Shown here piece by piece: positions 48,092 to 58,609 of a DNA stretch of 64,000 bases. The DNA is from Entoloma clypeatum. Taxonomy: Eukaryota; Basidiomycota; Agaricomycetes; Agaricales; Entolomataceae. Both the position numbers and the translations under genes were made by a program. Where the stretch lies: assembly GCA_963565915.1 (NCBI GenBank), contig OY751493.1, positions 3,224,001 through 3,288,000 of the forward strand. Direction: 5' to 3'. The notes under the pieces are model-generated. The model searched no databases and was not told the DNA's origin. It saw only the letters and a program-made list of their open reading frames with translations. How positions within the stretch are numbered: the stretch's first letter is position 1; every line of letters begins with the position of its first letter.

Positions 48092-49055
48092 ATGGTAAGA
48101 CCATTGTATTGGCCTTCTGCCCTCTTTCATTCGTATTTTACAGGATTCCTTCATAAATCTCGCAAAGCAGGGCTATGAGGCCTACTCTGAATCCCAATGT
48201 ATGATTGATCGACTCAAAGATTTTCAAGAATGGAGACACAATGAGATCTTTTAGCGAATGTCAGCAAGACTGGCGGACACGAGTTGAACTCTGCTGACAA
48301 CTCTCCGAGAACTCACAGCCAAGGTACTCCGCAGAGTGAGTCCCACAGGAGATTTCTGCTCGTAATATCATCAACCCACCCCTATGCATGTATAGTTGAT
48401 CACGATGCGGCCATTCACAGTGCTCAGTCGCACGGATCTGGGTCAAGTGCACTCTTTGAATCAGCTCTAGGCTTCCTCTCCGATAACAAGGTTAGACCCT
48501 TCATCTTGCACCGGATCTGAGATCATAAGTGCTTGATTTCATTCTACAGGATCAGCACCATGAGCCTGTCGATGAAGAAGAAGTACAAAGATCTCATGAT
48601 AAAGCCTACCAAAACGGCGCTGCTGGTAGTTTGAGTGCAGGTTCCATGGGCGCTGCGGCTGCTATGCAAGTAAGGCCGCCGAACTTTTACCACAACGTGA
48701 AGCTCATCATCTCATGATCATCGACCGCGCCAGATCCTCAAAAAGTTCACGTCCAGTGGTAGCGGGGGTAGCTCTGGAGGCTCGCAGACGCAGCTGATAA
48801 GCATGGCGATGGCCGAGGCGTCGAAACTGTTCGACAAGTCTGGAGGTGCCGCTTCTGGCGACAAGCAAGATGCTATCAATGGTGCTGCGATGACTGTCAT
48901 GAAGCTTCTGGTCCAGTCCAAGTTTGGTGGAGGTACGACTGGCGGCGGCAATTCCGGTGGTTTAGGTGCATTGATGAGCATGGTAACTTTATGTTTCCTG
49001 CTAATCAAAAGGGATCCTCATGCTGTTACAATGTCAGGCTTCGCGCTTCATGTAA
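48092..49055 (+). CDS. beta-fg: beta-flanking protein of the matA locus
   Basis: The beta-flanking gene is a conserved fungal gene of unknown function that marks one side of the matA locus in many mushrooms. The start codon ATG (48092-48094) is the entire first coding exon; after an intron the protein continues DSFINLAKQGYEAYSESQ. Later exons give a His/Ser-rich linker, SALFESALGFLSDNKDQHHE, GAAGSLSAGSMGAAAAMQIL and the Gly/Ser-rich conserved part QTQLISMAMAEASKLFDKSG, QDAINGAAMTVMKLLVQSKF, GGLGALMSM. The last exon adds ASRFM and a TAA at 49053-49055. This tail matches what is known of the family. Seven small exons, all in frame. Confidence 0.88.
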
Positions 49056-49385
49056 GACGAACTGGCAAATGACGACAGTGAGTGGAAGTCCGTCAAAGTA
49101 AGTACCTTGCCCATTGTGTATGATATATGAGTATGTATAAATATCGAGTCAAATGTTGACTCAATCACGTCGGTTCATCCTTATTGACTATGAAATGGTT
49201 GCATTGTAATATTGTACATAGCGGGATGGCAATACGATACAGCGAAAGCGAAATAAAAACACACTTAAGCAATTTGTAGAGTATCAAGCTGAGAGGATCA
49301 TGTCAAGATGCACTATCATAGACAGACCCATGGTAATAGTTCGAGCTAAATTGAATATGGAGATATCATCAGGACCTGCACCATT
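49056..49385. other. intergenic between beta-fg and first HD2 gene
   Basis: AT-rich sequence between convergent 3' ends. It contains ATCATGTCAAGAT (49297-49309), which recurs at the matching place behind the second HD2 gene, evidence that the duplication includes 3' flank. No gene seen. Confidence 0.5.
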
Positions 49386-51261
49386 TCAAATGACACCTTG
49401 ATCGGGGAACGGTACGGCGAAGTCCAGGTCTAGCAGGTCTTTCGACCCACTGGTTGCAGGGATCGGGATACCTTCATTCAGAGACACGGATTCTGCAGAA
49501 TGACGAAACAGGTTGTTGATATGTTCCTGGTCAAGCCCTGCCACAGACACAGGGTGGACGTGTTGCGGCAGGGTAGAGTTTGACAGAACCGGAGTTGTGA
49601 GTGTACTTGATGAGGACGATGAGCTACCGGAAGATGAAGACGGCCGTCGACTTGAATGTGTTCGTGAAGGTGATGCGTCTGACCCAAATGAAGATGATCG
49701 CGAAGGAGCGGGGGATGCCTCTGATATCACAGGACTCCCATGACGGTGAGACATGTTGGGATTCTTTGGTGTGCGATTGGGGAGACGAGCGACCTTTCTT
49801 CGAATGGGGGTAACAGTTGGGATGGAAAACGCGGGTGGCGCACAGGGACGCGAGGAACGGAATGCATGATGGCAAGCTGGGGGAATAGGAACGGAAGGGT
49901 GTGATGAAGGTGTCAGCGAAGTGAAGGGGTTTGAGCGGACAAAGGCAGGGTGTGGTGCAGGAGGAGTGATAGTACAGGTAGCTGCGAACCAAGGGGCAGG
50001 AAGCCTTCCATAGGGGTCGAGTTTCCGCATTGGCTTTCTAGGGGCAGGCTCCCTTAAACTGAGTTTGAAGGTGAAATCCTGTATGAACTCCTCAAAATTA
50101 ACCGATTCACTGGCAGGTCGCGAGGTGGAAGGCTTGCGGGGCCATTCTGGGGAAGGAAATTTGTACTGTCCCGTCTTGATTGGGAATGGATCATGATCGC
50201 AACGCGGGGGGTAGATCACCGGGAAAGCATGCAAAGGAGCGGTGGACGAGAAGGAGGTCCTCAGAGTGACAGGTGGCGTGGCGGTCGTTGATCCTTCCTC
50301 CGAATCAGCATCGCCCTTTTCCTGGATAACTTTCTTGTTGAGAGGAAGTTTGCGTTCAGTTTCGGGTATGACGAAAAACGGCATTGACTTCTCCAGCGAG
50401 TGGAGTGAAATATGATGCGGGAGTAAATCAAGAGAGTTCCGATGCAGAACCTTGCCTTCCTTCTTAGCGCGATTTCGATGGTTCTGGAACTGACAATGGG
50501 TTTAGATGGGTCTGGATATGTAGATATGTTGAACAAGAAAACTGACCCAGACTTCAATTTGCCTGGCAGTCATCATAGATTTCCTAGCCAATGCAGCTCG
50601 GTCAGCCGCTGGAGGATATGGGTTGTATTCGAAATATTTTTCGAGAAGGGGCACAAATTCCTACAATGAGAGTTGGTGTCGTAATAACAACGGGTGGCGG
50701 GCTACTTGCCTGATTGAAAGCTGGCTTCGACTTCACAGCTTCCATGACACCTTCGGTTTTGGAGAGTGTGCGACCGCGGTCCACGGCCAGCTGTTCTGCA
50801 ATATGGAGTTGGTTTTGATAACGTCGTTCGATGATGGAATGCAGTCCTGAAATGTTAGGGCTGTTTGGGTCTTGTGTACGATCATTGATCCACTTCTGGC
50901 AGGTCTCATGGTACAAAGATTCGTACTTGGCGCGGATGCCATGTGAAGATCGAATGAATGCATCAGACAAGGACCGCGCCACTGTTGGTGTACATCCACT
51001 GTTAACAAGTGACTGGGTTATTTCGTTGGGAATTGCCAGAATGATTGGTGGTATGGCCTCGGAAAAGGTGTTGGCGTTTGTACTGAGATGACTGGGGTTG
51101 GATTGGCGGTGAGTCCCGCAGAGCAGGTATATCTGCTGAGCCAATACTAGGCTGCGTTGAAGGTTTTCACGATCGGTAATTTGTTGGAGACCCATTGGGG
51201 TGAAAACGAAGTTCGGGGCTGAGGGCGAAAGGCTTGAACGTCGTTCCGTTGAACGTGTCAA
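49386..51261 (-). CDS. HD2: HD2 homeodomain mating-type protein, pair 1
   Basis: HD2 proteins carry a canonical homeodomain and pair with a non-self HD1 protein after mating to form the regulator of dikaryon development. Exons 51261-50710, 50660-50547 and 50489-49386 give 589 residues. The homeodomain (about 185-235) reads FVPLLEKYFEYNPYPPAADR, AALARKSMMTARQIEVW|FQN and HRNRAKKEGKVL, with Asn in the WFQNHR recognition helix. An intron sits exactly between Trp and Phe. The N-terminal 184 residues are the variable dimerisation part. The C-terminal region has EKSMPFFVIPETER, a Pro/Ser-rich tail and RRPSSSSGSSSSSSST. Intron 1 uses a GC donor (CAG|GCAAGT). It is divergent from its HD1 partner. Confidence 0.93.
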
Positions 51262-51362
51262 AACCTATACGAACAATGGGATTACATAATTAGCACAATG
51301 CACATTTGTCCACCTTATAAGTTATATAACTCATCATTGATTCAAGTTCTCATTTCCCAACA
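51262..51362. promoter_or_regulatory. HD2-HD1 divergent promoter, pair 1, with shared 20-base element
   Basis: The 101 bases between the two start codons must drive both genes. Positions 51270-51289 read CGAACAATGGGATTACATAA, identical to 55890-55909 in the promoter of pair 2. The surrounding bases are not conserved to the same degree, so selection on a binding site is a reasonable reading, though recent duplication is the alternative. GCACAATG also occurs beside it. Confidence 0.6.
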
Positions 51363-53478
51363 ATGGGCTTTTCTGTCACCGAGAGGTTATCCCAAGCTGA
51401 AACAAAACTTTTGCACGCTGCTTCTGTAGGCGGACCTGCTCTTGCCTCTTTTTCTGATCAACTCACCAACCTCCTTGCCGACATCGATCATGAGATCCAA
51501 ACCAATAAAATGGACGAGAAAACGATATCATCTGGAGGCGTTGCATCTTGGCGAATCCTCCAACTTAGTGAACAGCTTCTCGACATCCAAACTACCGCAG
51601 AAACGATGTTTTCGACGTTACAAACCGAAATGGAGGCCCTGTTCTCTCTTATCAACCTTGATAGTGTGGAGGAAGGTTCACTGTCTCCATCTCACCGTCA
51701 AATCTCTCCACAACCTCGGCGCTCACGGTCTCCGACCTCGAATCCCCCTTGTCGCCATGTTCAGGACGCTTCTCCCAGCCCCCCATACATCGAACCTGCC
51801 TACTTCTGGTTATTAAACAACTTCCACAACCCATATCCTTCCAAGGAAGCAAGGGCTACAATAGCTCGAACAACGGGATCTGATTCCAAGGCCATTGATG
51901 TTTGGTTCATCGATGTTCGCAAACGAATAGGATGGAATGCCCTGCGGAAAGAGCATTTTTCAAACAAGCGCGTTGAGATAGTCGATGCTGCTACGCGTTT
52001 CTTCCTCTGCCCTGATGAAAAACATCCGGTTGACGTCAACATTGAGTTGAAGCTGGCCGCCATAGAAAAGCGTGTCAAGGATCTGTACTCTGACAGATTC
52101 ACAGAGAGTATTTTGGCTCTAAAGCTTGATGTCGCTGTGAAGGACTTGACGCCCGAAATAAAGGCTCAAGCAAAGGAGGATCAATGGCGCCGCAGAGACA
52201 GGGAACGGCGGGCGACGCACCAGCCCAAACAGGATGCCCTGGCGGCAGCGTCATATCCGTCTCCTGCCCATTCCCCGGGTCGCTGTCCAGAGCCGTCAGA
52301 AATCTACCCCTTATTAGAGGACAATGTTGTCTATGGTGGGCTTATGGCGGGGCAAAAGCGTCGCAGTCCTTCTGTTGCCTTTGATGAAAATGAGGACCAC
52401 ACGTCCTTTGATAAGCCAAATAAACGTACCCGGTATGCCGTCTTGGTACTTGATACTATATTCGCTGATGTTATAAAAACAGATTGGATGCCCAATCACC
52501 TATACATTCTACTGGTCTGGTATCACCAGCGCCCTCCATTCATGAATCTCTCGAAGATATCTCACTGGTAGTACCTTCTCCCATGCAGAACTATGCGTCT
52601 GTCCCTTCCATTTCTAGCCGTAAACGACGTTTGTCTGAAGGGGATGCGCAGGGCGCTCCCAAGCGTCCTCGGAACCTTTCCGTTGGTCCTCGAATGCATG
52701 CCGTGTCCGATCCATCGCCTATGTCGAGTGTCCTTTTCGAAGCATCTACTATGGATAACTGGTTTCAGTCCAACTTCGGCATTCCCAATTCTGTACAAGT
52801 CGACGACCTAGATCAAACTTTTCCTCTGGATGTCGAGGTTTTCGATTATTCCGTTCTAGGCTTCAATATCGAATCATCTACCTCCACATCCAAAGTAGCG
52901 GTCCAGCAGCCTGACGACCGTAAGCCAGTTTTGTGGTGTTTCGACTCCTCATTGATATCTGCGCCCAGCTTTCCTCCTCCAATCAGTTGAGGTCGAACGC
53001 CCATCTTTCCCGGCCCCCGCGGATGGGTCCGTCATCCCCACGAAGGACGTCGATTACGAAGACCTCTTCTGTGATTACATCCCAGTTGGTTTCCCAGTCC
53101 AAACCAATGGTGCGTATCCGACTACTGGTCATCTACCCGTGATTGACAATCTTCATAGGTATTGTGGATATACCAGCAATGATGTTCCAAGCACCCTTGG
53201 CTAGTCTCACACCTGATGCACCGACGTTGATGGATCAGATGATAAATATGGACTTCTTGGGTCAGAATTTGCAAGATAATCTCCAAAATCCAGGCCACAC
53301 CATACTGCCTTCAGACTCCTCGCCATTGTTCGATACATCTCTGATGGGTATCAATCCTTTGGACTCGTCGCTTGACAGCATTCTTCTTCAGGCCAATAAA
53401 GTTGCGAAACAGAAGATCCTACGAGAGATGAAAGAGGCAACACGTCGCCTGGAGGAGGAGATTGCTGCGTCGTCGTAA
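51363..53478 (+). CDS. HD1: HD1 homeodomain mating-type protein, pair 1
   Basis: HD1 proteins have an atypical TALE-like homeodomain and supply nuclear localisation and activation to the HD1-HD2 dimer. Four exons (51363-52432, 52483-52937, 52987-53109, 53159-53478) give 655 residues. The homeodomain (about 140-200) runs PYIEPAYFWLLNNFHNPYPS, KEARATIARTTGSDSKAIDV and WFIDVRKRIGWNALRKEHF. The usual Asn of WFxNxR is Asp. The N-terminal ~120 residues are unlike those of the pair 2 HD1 and should carry dimer specificity. Basic clusters GQKRRS, NKRTR, RKRRLS and PKRPRN look like nuclear signals. The end is a short helix, ILREMKEATRRLEEEIAASS. Confidence 0.93.
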
Positions 53479-54047
53479 GCATTTCTATCTTGATTCGCCC
53501 CATTTGATTCTTAATGGCCCGCTCGCAGATGACTGAACATGGTACCAGGCCTTTTTCCATGACAAGTGTATCCTGTAGCAATTGCATCGCCTGCACATTT
53601 ATAATTATTTCATATGTTATACAATCATGATACCCAGCATGTTTTTTCACTTGTTATTTGTTATCGTAATGCTATCCTATGTAGTTCTAGAAAAAATTCC
53701 GTTCCACATATTAACACTGTATCAATGCATTTGAATCAAGTATCTCAACCTTTTTAACCAGCACGGATGATTCGGTGAGGGTAACCCGAACGCCGTGACG
53801 GTGATTCAACTTAAGCTTGCCGATATGCGGGTTTCAAAGTGGTTCTGAAATACGGTTGGTTTCGATTATGGCTGCGAGAAAAAACTGGTATCCTAAAAAC
53901 AGTGGTATAGGAGCGGCGAGGTGCAAAAGGAGAATAACAAAAGATATGTGCAATGCGAAGGAAGCATAGCATGGAGAATCATGTCAAGATACACATTGTC
54001 ATATTCGTATTCTATAACATTTGATGAGAGAGCGGCTGACTGAAGTG
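53479..54047. other. intergenic between the two HD pairs
   Basis: AT-rich spacer between the 3' end of HD1 (pair 1) and the 3' end of HD2 (pair 2). ATCATGTCAAGAT at 53978-53990 matches the flank of the first HD2 gene. No open frame of note, no transposon ends or long repeats seen. Confidence 0.5.
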
Positions 54048-55854
54048 TTATATCGCGATATAGGGCTGTAGGTGTGGCATGCGACTAGCAAAGCAAACGT
54101 CAAACTCGGGAGAATCTTTCATGGGAGGTGCGAACGAGAGGGTTTCGATCACCTTTGATGAATTACCGAAAATGTCACTAATATGTCCTAAATCGAGCCC
54201 CGCCACAGACACAGGAGAGCAAACAACTTCTGGCAATGTGGCATGTGATACCACGGGGGTGGTGACTGTGCTGGATGACGACGAAGAGCTACCCGAAGAC
54301 GAGGACGGTCGTCGACTTGATGACGGACGTGAAGGAGATGTGCCCGGACCAAATGAGGGAGATCGCGAAGGAGTAGGGGATGCTTCTGTTACTGTAGGGC
54401 TACCATTACGATGTGACCTGCTGGGAATCTTAGGTGCACGATTGGGGAGACGAGCGACTTTTCTCCGAACCCGGGCATTGTTTTGTGGAGGAGCAATGAA
54501 CGTCGTGGGTGGTGTACAGGGACTTGCTGAACGGAATGATTGGAGTGGAGTAGGAATGGAAGGAAGGGATGAAGGCAAATATGGGATGGATGAGCGGACG
54601 AAGGCAGGGTGCGGTGCGGGAGGAGCGACAGTACAAGTGGATGCGAACCAAGGGGCAGGAAGTCGACCTTGAGGATCCAGTTTCCGCCTTGGCTTTCGAG
54701 AGACAGGCTCCCTCAGACTGAGTTTCAAAGTGAATTCCCGTATCAGCTCGTCCAATTCAATCGAGGCGTAAGCTGGTCGCGAATTAGCTGGTTTGCGGGG
54801 CCATATTGGTACAGGGAATATACAGTTCCCTGTCTTGATTGGAAAAGGATTATAATCGCAGGAAGGGGGGTAGATTCCGGGAAAGGCGTGCAAGGGCGCA
54901 CTAAAGGAAAAGGTAGCAAGAGTGTCAGGTTGCTCTGCTGTGAACTGTTCGTCATCTGATCCATCATCATCATCATCATCCATTGTGTGGAGCCTTTCGG
55001 TGGCAGTATCTTTTCTTTCATTTTCGGGAATGACGAAAAAGGGCATGGACTTTTCCAAAGACTCTACCGATATTTTATGGGGCAGAAGATCAAGAGAATT
55101 TCTTTGCAGAACTTTGCCTTCTTTCTTTGCCCGGTTTCGATGGTTTTGGAACTAAGGAGAGCGGTGTATCGATATGAGAGTAGGTGTAAAATGATAGGTG
55201 CTCACCCATACTTCTATCTGACGGGGTGCCATCATTGATTTTCGCGCCAAGGCAGCTCGGTCGGCGGCTGGCGGATATGGATTATACTCGAAATATTTCT
55301 CGAGTAAAGGTACAAATTCCTGTGTGTGTGTCAAGCTCGGCCAAAAATGAGTTATTGAAGGTCTCGCGCACTTGATTGAACATAGGCTTCGACTTTGCAA
55401 GTGAATCAGCGCGGTCAGCGCGCTTCAGTTGGCGTACGCGATCAAGGGTCATCTGCTGAAGCGCGTGGATGTCCTCCCGGTACTGTCGCTCTATGACTGG
55501 CAGAAGACTCAGGATGCTAGACTCCATGCTTGTGTTCGTAGATAGATGCCTCGTGACGTGCTGACGGTGGGTTGATTCGTACATGGTGCGGATTGCGTTA
55601 GCTGAACGATGGAATGCGTCTGAGAGTTGTGTCGCCAAGGAAGGCGGGGTACCGGCGTGGATTAGAGACGGGGCGATATCGTCGGGGAGGGGTAGGAAGA
55701 GATTGGGTAGCGGAATGTGGGGGGATGACCGACATTTGGCTTTGTCTTGACCCATCGAGTGGCTTGGTGATACTGTGGTGGTGGTGATACGGTGCAACAA
55801 GTCAGAATAGGATAACTGAGTGGAATCCATAGAGGAGGGCGGAGTGTCGTGCAT
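54048..55854 (-). CDS. HD2: HD2 homeodomain mating-type protein, pair 2
   Basis: A close paralogue of the pair 1 HD2. Exons 55854-55372, 55319-55206 and 55151-54048 give 566 residues; the last exon is 1,104 bases, exactly as in pair 1. The homeodomain (about 162-212) is EFVPLLEKYFEYNPYPPAAD, RAALARKSMMAPRQIEVW and FQNHRNRAKKEGKVLQRN, with the same Trp|Phe intron. The N-terminal 161 residues differ greatly from the paralogue. The C-terminal region is similar: MPFFVIPENER, LHAFPGIYPPSCDYNPFPIK, LDPQGRLPAPWFAS, RRPSSSSGSSSSSSST. An Asp run (MDDDDDDGSDDEQ) comes from an ATC-type microsatellite at ~54960-54980. An alternative start is Met at 55830. Confidence 0.93.
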
Positions 55855-55960
55855 TCAACAAAATCGCACAATGAAGCGATCCAGTTGGGCGAACAATGGG
55901 ATTACATAACGTCAGTACAACAACAACCCAGCACCATCAATCCTGACTCTTACTCTCACC
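55855..55960. promoter_or_regulatory. HD2-HD1 divergent promoter, pair 2, with shared 20-base element
   Basis: This 106-base divergent promoter holds the second copy of CGAACAATGGGATTACATAA at 55890-55909, in the same orientation relative to the HD2 and HD1 genes as in pair 1. It begins 36 bases from the HD2 ATG here and 9 bases from it in pair 1, so its position is not fixed. GCACAATG occurs at 55865-55872 on the HD2 side. Confidence 0.6.
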
Positions 55961-58035
55961 ATGGCGGACCTTCACCTTAGAATTGCCAATTCAGAGCAAG
56001 AGTTTCTACACGCCTCAAAACAAGGTCTATCCCACTTGGCCACTTTCCAGAACTTGTGGTCCACCCTTTTCCAAGATCTCGATCTTGCGAGTCGCAGCAA
56101 TACCATGGATAACGAAACGTCGAAGCTTTGGTCAATCACAGCTTCAAGAGTCGCATTGGCAAGCGAACACCTCTTGGATCTCACAAAACAAGTGATGTCC
56201 CCAAAGTCGACATTTTTCGGAGAATTGGAATCTATCTTCGCCAAAGTCGACCTCAATGACAAGCCATCTGAATTGCAATCATCAGGTCGTCGTGATAGCA
56301 CCACTCCCACGCCAGACTCATTCCCTTCTTATATCGAATCAGCATACGTTTGGCTATTGAATAACCTACATGACCCTTACCCGCCAAAGGAAGCCAGGGA
56401 ATCTATCGCTCGCAAAACGGGTTCAGAACGCAAAGCCATCGACGCGTGGTTTGTCGATGCACGTAAAAGGATAGGATGGAATGCCCTCCGAAAACAGCGC
56501 TTCTCCAACAAGCGTGTGGATATTATCGATGCTGCAACACGTTTTTTCCGTCATCACGACGATAAGCGACCACTAGACGTCAATCTCGAAATAGAACTAG
56601 CAGCTATAGAAAACCGTGCCAAAGACTTGTACTCGGACAAGTTCACCGAGAGCGCTTTGGCACTCAAGCTCGATGTCACGGTGAAAGACTTGACGTCTGA
56701 AACGAAGGCGCAAGCCAAGGAAGAAAGGCGCCGTAGGGAACAAAAGCAATGCACGTCAAGCCAATCAGAACGAGATGCCCTGGCGGCATTGTCGTATCCT
56801 TCTCCTACATATTCTCCCATTCGTACTCCAGAACTCTCGGCATCCTCATCTTCGTTGCAGGAAGAAATCCCAGGCACGATCTTCACTCGGCCCATTGCTG
56901 GTCAAAAACGTCGAGGCATGTCTGCGGATTTTGATGAAGGGGAAGCTTCACCCTCAGCTGACAAACCAACTAAGCGCAGCCGGTACGATGTCTTCCTTTT
57001 GACTCTCCCCTGTTCTAGCTCTAACGCTTGTCGAAGATTGGAAGTGCAAACGCCTGTGCCGATGATTGGTCTCCCATCACCCGCTCTCTCAGTTCAGGAA
57101 ACCCTCGAAGAAAATGCTTCTGCCCCGCTTGGCCCCGTAAAATCCGCACTCGTCTCATTGACTTCTAGTCGCAAACGGCGGCTTTCTGATGCGGATGGTC
57201 AAGGCACACCCAAACGACCACGGAATCTTTTGCCAAGGCCCCGAATGTACGCCGTATCTGATCCTCTCCCAATGTCAAGCACGCTTTTCGAGGCATCGAG
57301 TATGGATGCCTGGTTTCAAGCCAACTTTGGAATCCCCAATGCTCCTCACATCGACGAGCTGGATACAACTCTCCCGTTGGACGTTGAAGTCTTTGAATAT
57401 TCTATTATGGACCGCGCCGTCGAGAGGACGACGCCAATTGGACATGCGGAACCTGGTAAGCTGACAAGTTCCGAGCCATTTGCTGGCTTTCTGGTTGACG
57501 ATTCCTCAGAAGTACAGTTGCACTCGCTTAAAAAGGCTGTTCCGCCCCTCGTGGTTGATGAAACAACAGATGACTTTGATTCGGACGTCTGTACAGATGC
57601 CCTTGATAGTGATCTGCTTCAATTCCTTGACACACTACCTCAGTTCTCAGAACAAAGTATGTTGGACTGTTGTCATTGTTTTTGCCTGCCCGACTAATAA
57701 CATGCAAAGATATTATAAGTCAACCGCAAGATGCGTCTATACTAATGTTCCAACCACCCTCCGTGGATCAACTACCTCAAAACCCTGCCCTCGACATTCG
57801 CGAACCTTTGACGCCCTCATCGTCCACTGGCTACGACTGGCTTTTACAGCCCCATCAGCATCTGCCTTCATCTATGTTCAACCCTTGTTTGATGGGTTTC
57901 GATCCATTGGATTCATCCTTCGGCCCTTTGTCACAAATGTTTTCTCAGGCCGACAAGGCTGCGAAGCAAAGGAAGCTGGAAGAAATACGAGCAGAAGCCA
58001 GAAGGCTGGAGGCGGAGATTGCTTCATCATGGTAA
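55961..58035 (+). CDS. HD1: HD1 homeodomain mating-type protein, pair 2
   Basis: A paralogue of the pair 1 HD1, also 655 residues. Exons 55961-56982, 57037-57656 and 57710-58035. The homeodomain region is PSYIESAYVWLLNNLHDPYP, PKEARESIARKTGSERKAID and AWFVDARKRIGWNALRKQRF, again with Asp where Asn51 is usual. It continues NLEIELAAIENRAKDLYSDK and basic clusters GQKRRG, TKRSR, RKRRLS and PKRPRN, and ends RKLEEIRAEARRLEAEIASS. The N-terminal ~110 residues are unlike the pair 1 HD1. The first intron (56983-57036) is 54 bases with no stop codon, so unspliced RNA would still be translated in frame. Pair 1 has an extra intron in its C-terminal part that is absent here. Confidence 0.93.
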
Positions 58036-58609
58036 GCACTTTTCGGCATTCTTTTTTGCGCTTTTCCGATGTCGAATCTCATTGGCTGCATACAGAGAAC
58101 CCAACTTATGACCTTCGTCAATTTATAGTTCGCCTGTGAATTATTCATCTGTATCCTTATTGCATCACACAATATCTTTATATCTCCTCACTATGTATGA
58201 AACCATACCCATTGTATTCCTTTCTATCACGTTCTCCACTCGCATTCCACATCAATTCAATGCTCACATAGCTATCATCCAATACACTAGTTCCTGCTTT
58301 GTGAATCACTCCTGAGTTCCTAAAAGTTGGGACTTGGAAGAGATCATTGTATCTTTCACTTTGTCCAACGGCAGGTGCTGGAGATCGATTTCGACATTGT
58401 AAATACACATGATGTTACATCTATTACGTTCGAAGGGGCAAGATTACAATAATCATAATAAAAGGTATCGCACATACAGGGTATTCTGTTGAACGTATCA
58501 CATAGATAGCTATAAGTTACGAAACACATGTATGGGGTATCACAAGTCGATGTCTCCCCATGTAATCCGGCCACACATACGCGAGCGCCATGGGCCACGA
58601 GATGGAATG
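58036..58609. other. intergenic between HD1 (pair 2) and lone HD2
   Basis: AT-rich spacer between convergent 3' ends. No gene, RNA or repeat recognised. I did not find here the ATCATGTCAAGAT sequence seen behind the other two HD2 genes. Confidence 0.45.

Noticed and set aside
54955..54982. ATC-type microsatellite as a possible assembly error or break
   Set aside because: It lies in frame and encodes an Asp run in the HD2 C-terminal part; the reading frame continues on both sides.
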